Shown piece after piece: positions 1 through 5,491 of a stretch of 5,491 nucleotides of DNA (positions within the stretch are counted from its first letter, which is position 1; each line of letters opens with the position of its first letter). Position numbers and translations under genes: made by a program. Origin of the DNA: an uncultured Clostridia bacterium (GTDB lineage: Bacteria; Bacillota; Clostridia; Christensenellales; Maliibacteriaceae); assembly GCA_934613185.1 (NCBI GenBank), contig CAKTSO010000128.1, positions 1 through 5,491 of the forward strand. Reading direction: 5' to 3'. A model generated the notes under the pieces. It ran no database searches, was not told the origin of the DNA, and saw only the letters and a program-made list of their open reading frames with translations.

Positions 1-9
1 GGGGAAAAG
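1..9 (+). promoter_or_regulatory. Ribosome binding site of rnr
   Basis: The purine-rich GGGGAAAAG lies just upstream of the ATG at 13, with the G-run eight bases from the start codon. It supports that start for rnr. The upstream gene and promoter are cut off by the window edge. Confidence 0.6.
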
Positions 10-12
10 AAA

Positions 13-2133
13 ATGAGCGAAGTATTATACGAAACGAGAGTTCTGGCGCAGAAGATCGCCGATAAGGTTCAGGAATGCGGCCATGCCGTAAAACGGGACG
101 AGCTTTTTTCGCTCGTCGGCGCGAAAAAAGGGGATAAGGCCGTCCACGCGGCGATCGATTACGCGCTGCTTGAAAGCATGCTCCTTCGCCGCGACGCGCT
201 GTATTGCTCGCCGCGTCAGGCGGGGCGCGTGCGCGGGAGGCTTCAGCGTTCGACGCGCGGCTTCGGCTTTGTCGGCGATAAGCTCGGGGACGATCTTTTC
301 ATTCCGCCGAATGCCATGGCCGGCGCAATGAACGGGGATATCGTGCTTTGCACGATCCTGCCGCCGAAGATGAACGGCAAAGGCCCCGAGGGGCGCATCG
401 AGAAGATCGTCGAGCGAAAGACCAAATACGTCGTCGGCATCGTCGACTTGAAGGGCCGCGCGCCGCGCCTTCAGCCGGACGAGATGAAGCTGTGCGACCC
501 GATCTATATCGACAAGCGTTTTTTGAACGGTGCGCAGCACGGCCAGCGCGTCGTGCTGGAAATGCGCACCTATGCCGAAAACGGAATGCCCGCCTACGGC
601 ATGGTTCGCGAAAACCTGGGCGACCCGAAGGACAAGGGCTGCGACATCACGGCCATTTTGCGCACGCACGGGCTGTTCGAGACGTTCCCCGACGCCGTCA
701 AAAAAGAGACCGCGCCGCTTGACGGGGCGAGCGTCTCCGATGAAGAACGTGAGGGCCGCGAGGATTTCCGTGACCTTTTCACCGTCACGATCGACGGCCG
801 CGACTCCAAGGATTACGACGACGCCGTCGGCGTGGAGTGCGTGTCCGACACGATCACGCGCCTTTATGTGCATATCGCCGACGTGTCGCATTATGTGCGC
901 CCCGGCACGGCGCTCAATGCCGAGGCCTACGAGCGCGGCACGAGCGTCTATCTTCCCGACCGCGTCTGTCCGATGCTGCCCGAGGCGTTGTCCAACGGCA
1001 TCTGCTCGCTGAACAGGGGCGTCGACCGGCTTTGCCTGTCCGTCGTGGCGGACATCGCCAACGACGGCCGCGTCGTCGATTCGCGCATCAGCCGCGGCGT
1101 CATCCGCGTCAACCACCGTCTGGTCTACGAGGATGTGACCGACGTTCTGGAAGGCCGCCCGAGCGATTATGACGAGGAATTGAAAGACAATATCCATAAA
1201 ATGTGGGCGCTGGCGCAGAAGCTGCATCGCCTGCGCACCTCGCGCGGCAGCATCGACTTCGATTTCCCCGAAAGCGCCATCGTGCTGGACGAAACGGGTC
1301 ACGCCGTGGACGTTTATTGCAAACAGACCGGCCTTGCCAACGGCATGATCGAGGAGTTCATGCTCGTGGCAAACGAGACGGTCGCCAAATATCTGGACGA
1401 TCTCGAGCTGCCCGGCATCTTCCGCGTCCATGAGACGCCCGATCCGCAGAAGATCAAAGACTTCGCGCAGTACATTGCGATGTTCGGCTACAAGTTCCCC
1501 GTCGTGCGCGGGCAGATTACGCCGAAGCATTTGCAGCAGGTCTCCGACATGATCCGCGATAAGGACGAAGAGTTCGCCATCAGCCGCATGATGCTGCGCT
1601 CCATGCAGAAGGCGCGCTACGCCGCGCAGGATCTGGGGCATTTCGGCCTTGCGCTTCAAAATTACTGTCACTTCACCTCGCCCATCCGCCGCTATCCAGA
1701 CTTGATGGTGCACCGCGTTTTGACGCTGCACCTTCTGGGGCAGATCAATGAGGAGAATTATCAGAAATTGACCGACGCCATGCCCGAGATCGCGGAGCAC
1801 TGCTCCGAGCGCGAACGCAACGCCATGGAGGCCGAGCGCGACGCGGTCGATCTGAAAAAGTGCGAATATATTCACGATCATCTGGGCGAGGAGTACGACG
1901 CCATTATCTCCGGCGTCATGAGCTACGGCTTCTATGCCGAGATGGACAACACCGTCGAAGGCCTCGTGCGCGTGGGCTCTCTGCCGGGCGAATATATCTA
2001 CGACGAAAAGCGCGGCCAGCTCATGAACAACCGCAACCGCAGCACGTTCAAAACGGGCGATTACGTGCGTGTCGTCGCCGCGGGCGCGGATCTTGCCAAC
2101 CGCACGATCGACCTTTGCCTGCACGAGGACTGA
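13..2133 (+). CDS. rnr: Ribonuclease R, 3'-5' exoribonuclease
   Basis: This 706-residue protein is a processive, hydrolytic 3'-5' exoribonuclease of the RNase II/RNB superfamily. The family degrades structured RNA, including mRNA fragments, defective rRNA and tmRNA-targeted messages, in the cytoplasm. Domains seen in order: an N-terminal winged-helix-like segment (about 5-66), cold-shock/OB domains (about 70-225, with GFGFV near 83), the RNB catalytic domain (about 250-580) and a C-terminal S1 domain (about 624-704). The metal-binding aspartates are all present as D261, D267, D269 and D270 in the motif TIDGRDSKDYDDAV. HIADVSHYV (287-295) and SPIRRYPD (556-563, with the RNA-end-binding arginine) are also intact. 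The length is typical for Firmicutes, and the long lysine-rich tail of the E. coli enzyme is absent. The ATG at 13 follows a purine-rich GGGGAAAAG at 1-9, so the start is well supported. Its promoter lies outside the window. Identification is near certain. Confidence 0.97.
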   Translation: MSEVLYETRVLAQKIADKVQECGHAVKRDELFSLVGAKKGDKAVHAAIDYALLESMLLRRDALYCSPRQAGRVRGRLQRSTRGFGFVGDKLGDDLFIPPNAMAGAMNGDIVLCTILPPKMNGKGPEGRIEKIVERKTKYVVGIVDLKGRAPRLQPDEMKLCDPIYIDKRFLNGAQHGQRVVLEMRTYAENGMPAYGMVRENLGDPKDKGCDITAILRTHGLFETFPDAVKKETAPLDGASVSDEEREGREDFRDLFTVTIDGRDSKDYDDAVGVECVSDTITRLYVHIADVSHYVRPGTALNAEAYERGTSVYLPDRVCPMLPEALSNGICSLNRGVDRLCLSVVADIANDGRVVDSRISRGVIRVNHRLVYEDVTDVLEGRPSDYDEELKDNIHKMWALAQKLHRLRTSRGSIDFDFPESAIVLDETGHAVDVYCKQTGLANGMIEEFMLVANETVAKYLDDLELPGIFRVHETPDPQKIKDFAQYIAMFGYKFPVVRGQITPKHLQQVSDMIRDKDEEFAISRMMLRSMQKARYAAQDLGHFGLALQNYCHFTSPIRRYPDLMVHRVLTLHLLGQINEENYQKLTDAMPEIAEHCSERERNAMEAERDAVDLKKCEYIHDHLGEEYDAIISGVMSYGFYAEMDNTVEGLVRVGSLPGEYIYDEKRGQLMNNRNRSTFKTGDYVRVVAAGADLANRTIDLCLHED

Positions 2134-2139
2134 AATTCG

Positions 2140-2709
2140 ATGAAGCTGCATTGGGCGGGAGAGTATAATCTTGACCCCGCGTCGCTGCCGCACGCGGAAC
2201 CGAAGCCGAACGCCGTGCCGTTCCGTGAGGCGGAAGATACCAAAAAGCTCGCCGTCATCGCCAACGCGATCGCACTGGTTCTGCTGGCGGTGCTTGCGGC
2301 GGCGCTGTTTGTCCGTCTGCGCGGGAAGATCGGCCGCTGGTCGCTTCCCGTCGGCGCGTTGCTGTCGCTTTTGACGATGCTGCCGCACGAAGTGCTGCAT
2401 GCCGCCTGTTTCGTGGAAGACGTGTATCTTTACACGAATCTCAAGCAGGGGATGCTCTTCGTGACCGGGCCGGAGGATATGTCCCGCGGGCGGTTCGTCG
2501 GGATGTCGCTTCTGCCGAATCTTGTCTTCGGAATTGTGCCGTATGCGATCGGGTTCGCGCTGCGATTGCCGACGCTCGGGTATTTCGGCGCGTTCTGCAT
2601 TTCCATGGGCGCGGGGGATTACTACAATATCTTCAACGCCCTGACGCAGATGCCGCGCGGCGCGCGGACGTACATCGACGGCTTCCGCTCGTATTGGTAT
2701 CTGCCTTGA
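2140..2709 (+). CDS. DUF3267-type membrane protein, putative zinc metallopeptidase
   Basis: A 189-residue integral membrane protein. About 35 polar N-terminal residues come first, then hydrophobic segments at about 37-60, 67-90, 120-142 and 145-166. The second carries HEVLH (H83, E84, H87), the HExxH zinc-binding signature, and the fourth contains GAGD (D160), which could supply a third zinc ligand as in membrane-embedded proteases. The motif position, the Leu-Pro-Asn in the third helix and the aromatic end (GFRSYWYLP) resemble the DUF3267 family, annotated as putative zincin peptidases of unknown substrate. I recognise this by pattern, not by a search; peptidase activity is inferred. The gene starts six bases after the rnr stop. 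Its likely Shine-Dalgarno, GAGGA at 2125-2129, lies in the last rnr codons, so translation is probably coupled and the two genes co-transcribed. No in-frame alternative start looks better than the ATG. Confidence 0.8.
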   Translation: MKLHWAGEYNLDPASLPHAEPKPNAVPFREAEDTKKLAVIANAIALVLLAVLAAALFVRLRGKIGRWSLPVGALLSLLTMLPHEVLHAACFVEDVYLYTNLKQGMLFVTGPEDMSRGRFVGMSLLPNLVFGIVPYAIGFALRLPTLGYFGAFCISMGAGDYYNIFNALTQMPRGARTYIDGFRSYWYLP

Positions 2710-2769
2710 TTCGGAAGCGGTTCAAACCGTGTGTCGGTTCGGGAAAAAACAGAATCGTCGCTTTTTGCG

Positions 2770-2806
2770 AAAACGGGCAACAGAACTGCCGGGAAGGCGT
2801 TTTTTT
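2770..2806 (+). terminator. Possible weak terminator after the rnr operon
   Basis: AAAACG (2770-2775) can pair with CGTTTT (2798-2803), enclosing an inner GGCA/TGCC stem (2776-2779 with 2787-2790), and a run of seven T closes the element at 2800-2806. An alternative short GCC/GGC stem (2788-2790 with 2796-2798) sits directly before the same T-run. Either could terminate rnr-DUF3267 transcripts, but neither stem is strong. The T-run can also pair downstream (GCGTTTTT at 2797-2804 with AAAAACGC at 2823-2830), which would compete. This is a tentative call. Confidence 0.3.
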
Positions 2807-2890
2807 GAAAGTCCTTTCGGAGAAAAACGCATACGCGAAGCAAGAAAGACACGAAATTTTGCAAATCCGCGCGAAATAAAGCAAAATAAG

Positions 2891-2941
2891 AAGAAAAAAG
2901 ACGGTTGATGCTTTATAATGGAAGCATCAACTTTTCTTTTT
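2891..2941 (+). terminator. Inverted repeat with T-tract (terminator or operator)
   Basis: GTTGATGCTT (2904-2913) and AAGCATCAAC (2922-2931) are perfect 10-base inverted repeats around an 8-base loop, and they are followed at once by TTTTCTTTTT (2932-2941). An A-rich tract, AAGAAAAAAG, lies upstream at 2891-2900. This A-tract/stem/T-tract layout is that of an intrinsic, possibly bidirectional terminator, although the stem has only four G-C pairs. It would end readthrough from the rnr operon only about ten bases before the DUF4015 start codon. Because the loop contains TATAAT, the palindrome may instead be a protein-binding operator over a promoter. The repeat itself is certain; its function is not. 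Confidence 0.5.
2914..2919 (+). promoter_or_regulatory. Candidate -10 box for the DUF4015 gene
   Basis: A perfect TATAAT lies 32 bases before the ATG at 2952. Transcription starting near 2926 would give a leader of about 26 bases carrying the GGAG ribosome binding site. No good -35 hexamer is present at 16-18 bases spacing (AAGAAA or similar instead of TTGACA), and there is no TGn extension. The A-rich stretch at 2873-2900 could act like an upstream element. The box sits exactly in the loop of the inverted repeat at 2904-2931. Confidence 0.4.
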
Positions 2942-2945
2942 GGAG
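2942..2945 (+). promoter_or_regulatory. Ribosome binding site that fixes the DUF4015 start
   Basis: GGAG is followed by six bases and then ATG at 2952. The reading frame can also be opened by a TTG at 2940, but that codon overlaps the GGAG itself and has only a T-rich tract in front of it. The ATG is therefore the better start, and four residues are removed from the longest possible reading. Confidence 0.65.
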
Positions 2946-2951
2946 ACTGTC

Positions 2952-4745
2952 ATGCAAAACGGAACCGATCCCAGAGAACGAAAAGGCCCCAAACAGGAAA
3001 AAGTTCGCGTCCGCTTTCGACCCGCACGCTTTTTTCTGACGTTTTTGCTTCTCGCCGCGGTCGTCGCAGGCGCGTTTTTGCTGCTGCATAAAATCGACGC
3101 GCAAAAAGGCGGCGAGGAACCGGGCGCCGCGAGCGAGCCGCCCGTCGTCTACGAAACGGGCTATCTGCGCTCGGACGGCGCGATGATCCCCGTGTATGAA
3201 ATGCGAGAGAACGAAGAAGGTCAGCTTCTTCGAAAGCAGGCGGGCGAATTTGCGCGCGGCACGGCGGTCGAATACGAGCAGGGCGCCTCGGCGGATGAGG
3301 AAGGGTATTTGCGCGTCAAGATCGACGGCGCGGAACGTCTCGTCGAAGAAAAACGCATCGTTCGCGACGCGCAGGACGTGCTCGAGGAAAAGACGCTGTA
3401 TATGCACACGACGCAGAATCTGATCGCGGACCTTGCAACCTGCGCGCCCGGCGCGCTGATCGCCAAGGGGACGGAGCTTTCCGTCATCGGCTATGATGAA
3501 TTGGACGAGACGGGTGCGGTGCATCGCTATCTTGTGGAGACGGAAAGCGAATCGGGCGAGACGATCACGGGCTATGTGCGCCCGTGGTATCTTTCCAAAA
3601 CGGCGGAAGAAGCGCTGGCGACGTATGAACCCGACACGATCGGCGCGATCCACGCCGCGCGAAGCGACCGCTACGGCGGTGGAGACGGCGGCAGCCTCGA
3701 CTATACCCCGCGTCAAAAGGGCGTTTTTTCGGATAACGTCATGCCCGAGGAGTGCCGTACGCTCTATCTTTGCAGCTACCGCGCGGTGATCGCCGACGTG
3801 GACAGCTACATCGCGCTGGCCGATTCCTGCGGGATCAATGCGTTCGTTGTGGACATCTCCGACGGTTCGGCGATCGGTTACGCCTCACCCTATATGCAGG
3901 AGCATTCGCCGACGTGCTTTGCCGCGGCGCAGTCCACGGTCGAAGAGTACGGCGCGGCGATCCAAAAAATCAAAGACGCGGGCTATTACGTCATCGGCCG
4001 CATCACGACGTTCAACGACACGGGGCTTGTGACGGATCATCCCGAGTTTGGGATCCTCGACCAAAACGGCGCGCCGCTCAAAATGCAGGGGAACTTCTGG
4101 CCGTCGGCCTACAGCCGCGGGACGTGGCAGTATAAGCTCGGTCTTGCAAAAGAGGCGGTCGAGCTGTTCGGCTTCAATGAGATTCAGTTCGACTATGTTC
4201 GCTTCCCCGACGGAACGTACAGCTACGAGAAAAACGGCACGATCAATTATCAGAACGTCTTCGGCGAGACAAAGGCGCAGGCCATCCAGCGGTTTTTGAT
4301 GTACGTCTGCGATGAACTGCACGACGAGGGCGTGTACGTCTCCGCCGACGTCTTCGGCGAGACGAGCAACGATTACGTTGCCGCCTACGGACAGTACTGG
4401 CCCGCGATCAGCAACGTCGTCGACGTCATCAGCGCCATGCCGTATCCCGATCATTACGGCGAATCGGGAGGCTACAAGCCCTGGGAGCATCCGTACGAGA
4501 CGCTTTCGATGTGGGCGGCGGGCGCGGTCGCGCGTCAGGCGGAGACGCCGACGCCCGCGGGCGTCCGCACCTGGATTCAGGCATACGATGCCATCCGTCC
4601 GCCGTATCCGACCTACGGTCCCGATCAGGTCGGCGCACAGATCCGTGCGATCCGCGATGCGGGGATCACGGGCGGCTACATGACGTGGAACGGCTCGTCG
4701 AACATCTATAAATATCAGAGCCTTGTTCCGGCGTTCAATCTTTAA
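2952..4745 (+). CDS. Membrane-anchored DUF4015 glycoside-hydrolase-like protein
   Basis: This 597-residue protein has a basic cytoplasmic N-terminus (1-26, many Arg/Lys), one membrane helix (about 27-46) with no clear cleavage site, then an acidic, Pro/Glu-rich linker. Residues about 66-137 and 147-215 are beta-rich and look like two SH3-type modules; the second ends in GYVRPWYLSK. A Gly-rich linker (about 238-250) leads to a C-terminal DUF4015 domain (about 266-590), a putative TIM-barrel glycosidase family. Family-like signatures are GFNEIQFDYVRFPDG (407-421), SADVFG (464-469), ISAMPYPDHY (493-502) and GGYMTWN (574-580). E410, D414 and D466 are candidate catalytic acids. The likely site of action is the outer membrane face or cell wall; the substrate is unknown, and a role in wall polysaccharide turnover is inference. 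Six cysteines (164, 268, 274, 293, 322, 453) are many for an exported Gram-positive protein. It stands alone, convergent with the TetR gene. Confidence 0.88.
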   Translation: MQNGTDPRERKGPKQEKVRVRFRPARFFLTFLLLAAVVAGAFLLLHKIDAQKGGEEPGAASEPPVVYETGYLRSDGAMIPVYEMRENEEGQLLRKQAGEFARGTAVEYEQGASADEEGYLRVKIDGAERLVEEKRIVRDAQDVLEEKTLYMHTTQNLIADLATCAPGALIAKGTELSVIGYDELDETGAVHRYLVETESESGETITGYVRPWYLSKTAEEALATYEPDTIGAIHAARSDRYGGGDGGSLDYTPRQKGVFSDNVMPEECRTLYLCSYRAVIADVDSYIALADSCGINAFVVDISDGSAIGYASPYMQEHSPTCFAAAQSTVEEYGAAIQKIKDAGYYVIGRITTFNDTGLVTDHPEFGILDQNGAPLKMQGNFWPSAYSRGTWQYKLGLAKEAVELFGFNEIQFDYVRFPDGTYSYEKNGTINYQNVFGETKAQAIQRFLMYVCDELHDEGVYVSADVFGETSNDYVAAYGQYWPAISNVVDVISAMPYPDHYGESGGYKPWEHPYETLSMWAAGAVARQAETPTPAGVRTWIQAYDAIRPPYPTYGPDQVGAQIRAIRDAGITGGYMTWNGSSNIYKYQSLVPAFNL

Positions 4746-4750
4746 AAGAA

Positions 4751-4797
4751 ACAACACGCGCTGCGCACGAGATGAAAAAGTGCGCAGCGCGTGTTGT
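4751..4797. terminator. Perfect 18-bp hairpin between convergent genes
   Basis: Bases 4751-4768 and 4780-4797 are exact reverse complements, enclosing an 11-base loop (GAGATGAAAAA); the stem is GC-rich. Read on the minus strand it is followed by TTCTTTT, a usable U-tract, so it is a good intrinsic terminator for the TetR gene, whose stop codon lies 19 bases away. On the plus strand it begins five bases after the DUF4015 stop codon but is followed only by ATTGTCG, so termination there would be weaker or rely on the stem alone. It probably serves both genes. Confidence 0.85.
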
Positions 4798-4816
4798 ATT
4801 GTCGAACAGGAATTTG

Positions 4817-5419
4817 TCAGCGCTTCAGCGCGCCGACGTGGTCGGCATAGCCTGTCACGCCGTCGATCGCCAGATATCCGACCGTTTGCGACAATTCTTC
4901 CAAAGAGATGTTCTGCGGATCGAGGAACCAGCTTTGATAGACGGAGAAAAGGCCACTGATGGTGTAGCCTAAAACAATATCCTCATGCTGCGGCGTGAGC
5001 GTAGTCTTTTCAAGGAGCGACGCCTTGAACGCGTTTTTCAGCGCGGCGTCGATCTTGACGATGAACGACGAATTGCGGTTCATCCGCATCAGATGCCCGT
5101 AGAAATCGGGATCGGAGCGGAAAAGCTGCGTCAGATGCAGCAAAACGCGGGACGGATCGCGCATGTCGCGGGAATAGTCGGCGTTTGTGAGCGCTTCTTC
5201 CATATCCGAGATCACTTCGTTTTCGATCTCGTCGAGCACCTGATAGATGCCGCTGTAATAGTTGTAAAATGTCTTTCGGCTGATATCCGCGGCGTCGGCC
5301 AGTTCGCGGACGGTGATATCGTCGACGTCCTTGACACTCAAAAGTGCGGCGAAGGCGTTGCGGATGGCGCGCTTGGTACGCACGACGCGGCGGTCGACTT
5401 TTTCGGTTTCTCCCGGCAT
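4817..5419 (-). CDS. TetR/AcrR-family transcriptional regulator
   Basis: A 200-residue one-component regulator. The N-terminal DNA-binding domain (about 9-56) opens with DRRVVRTKRAIRNAF and carries the helix-turn-helix ITVRELADAADISRKTFYNYY (35-55), the hallmark of TetR proteins. The C-terminal part (about 60-195) is helical and includes SGLFSVYQSWF (155-165). This resembles the C-terminal region of DhaS-like TetR proteins (TetR_C_8 type), but the ligand cannot be told. The chosen ATG at 5419 has GGGAGG at 5429-5434 (minus strand) nine bases upstream; a TTG at 5455 would add 12 residues but would place that site inside the coding region. The gene converges on the DUF4015 gene, so its target is more likely itself or a gene beyond the right edge. 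Family assignment is firm; regulatory role is inferred. Confidence 0.93.
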   Translation of the reverse strand: MPGETEKVDRRVVRTKRAIRNAFAALLSVKDVDDITVRELADAADISRKTFYNYYSGIYQVLDEIENEVISDMEEALTNADYSRDMRDPSRVLLHLTQLFRSDPDFYGHLMRMNRNSSFIVKIDAALKNAFKASLLEKTTLTPQHEDIVLGYTISGLFSVYQSWFLDPQNISLEELSQTVGYLAIDGVTGYADHVGALKR

Positions 5420-5428
5420 CGATGGTTT

Positions 5429-5434
5429 CCTCCC
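5429..5434 (-). promoter_or_regulatory. Ribosome binding site that fixes the TetR start
   Basis: On the minus strand GGGAGG precedes the ATG at 5419 by nine bases. This decides for that ATG over the TTG at 5455, which has no comparable site. Confidence 0.7.
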
Positions 5435-5470
5435 GTTGAAAAAGCTCCCGAACAAACCAGCCCGGGGCGG

Positions 5471-5487
5471 GGAACGTGAAAAGTTCC
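5471..5487. promoter_or_regulatory. Candidate TetR operator palindrome
   Basis: GGAAC and GTTCC form inverted half-sites around seven bases (GTGAAAA), 17 bases in all, about 50 bases upstream of the TetR start codon. Size and position suit an autoregulatory TetR operator. The half-sites are only five bases long and the window ends four bases later, so chance is a real alternative. Confidence 0.25.
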
Positions 5488-5491
5488 GCAG

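Larger units (their letters stand above)
2710..2951. other. Intergenic region, no convincing gene
   Basis: About 240 bases separate the DUF3267 gene from the DUF4015 gene. The composition is visibly more A/T-rich than the flanking genes, above all at 2840-2941. It holds the two possible terminator structures and the candidate promoter listed separately. A short forward reading frame (about 60 codons) overlaps the end of the DUF3267 gene, but it has no ribosome binding site and a basic, low-complexity translation, so I do not call it a gene. Confidence 0.6.

Noticed and set aside
2164..2169. TATAAT early in the DUF3267 coding sequence.
   Set aside because: It lies inside the coding region with no -35 match at proper spacing and no gene start suitably downstream.
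25..2400. A 791-codon open frame on the minus strand, longer than rnr and running across rnr into the DUF3267 gene.
   Set aside because: Its codons lie in exact register with the sense codons, so its stops would be sense TTA, CTA or TCA. Both genes avoid these codons, and the antisense frame stops exactly at the TTA for Leu5 of rnr. The sense proteins are clearly real, while the antisense translation is low-complexity and unrecognisable.
2718..2740. CGGTTC repeated at 2718 and 2735 with AACCG between, just after the DUF3267 stop.
   Set aside because: The possible stems are only five pairs and no T-run follows, so it is not a convincing terminator.
2694..2879. Possible 61-residue protein in the intergenic region.
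   Set aside because: It overlaps the end of the DUF3267 gene, has no ribosome binding site, and runs through the candidate terminator structures.
2859..2887. Alternative promoter for the DUF4015 gene: TTGCAA, 17 bases, CAAAAT.
   Set aside because: Each hexamer matches consensus at only four of six positions in an A-rich stretch; the TATAAT at 2914 is better.
2913..3716. Open frame of 267 codons on the minus strand opposite the DUF4015 gene.
   Set aside because: It is again in codon register with the sense gene, so it is explained by missing TTA, CTA and TCA codons, and its translation is basic and unrecognisable.
3885..4757. Open frame of 290 codons on the minus strand opposite the end of the DUF4015 gene.
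   Set aside because: It is in codon register with the sense gene and stops exactly at the sense TCA at 3885-3887. It also reads through the terminator hairpin, so it is a codon-bias shadow.
4985..5479. Forward open frame of 164 codons opposite the TetR gene.
   Set aside because: The minus-strand frame has a clear TetR helix-turn-helix and a good ribosome binding site; the forward translation resembles nothing.

Overview
The window reads as chromosomal DNA from a fairly GC-rich Firmicute, most likely an anaerobic, gut-type member of the Clostridia. The grounds are a Firmicute-style RNase R, a DUF4015-type secreted or membrane-anchored glycosidase-like protein, purine-rich Shine-Dalgarno sequences, and strong avoidance of TTA, CTA and TCA codons. 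This lineage call is inference; there is no rRNA or other marker gene to fix it.

Layout: (1) 13-2133 (+) is a complete RNase R gene (rnr). (2) 2140-2709 (+) follows six bases later and encodes a four-helix membrane protein with an HEVLH motif, of the DUF3267 (putative zincin peptidase) type; the two very probably share a transcript. (3) 2710-2951 is an AT-richer intergenic stretch with possible terminator structures. It ends in a 10-bp inverted repeat whose loop contains a perfect TATAAT and which is followed by a T-rich tract. (4) 2952-4745 (+) encodes a 597-aa membrane-anchored protein with SH3-like segments and a C-terminal DUF4015 TIM-barrel domain. (5) 4751-4797 is a perfect 18-bp hairpin between two convergent genes. 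(6) 4817-5419 (-) encodes a 200-aa TetR-family regulator, with a small palindrome (5471-5487) upstream of it near the window edge.

The genes do not form one obvious pathway. RNase R degrades structured and defective RNA in the cytoplasm. The DUF3267 protein and the DUF4015 protein act at or outside the membrane. The TetR gene most likely controls itself or something beyond the right edge. I see no mobile element, CRISPR array, tRNA, rRNA or convincing new system. The points that most deserve a second look are the TATAAT-in-a-hairpin upstream of the DUF4015 gene and the pairing of rnr with a membrane metalloprotease-like gene.
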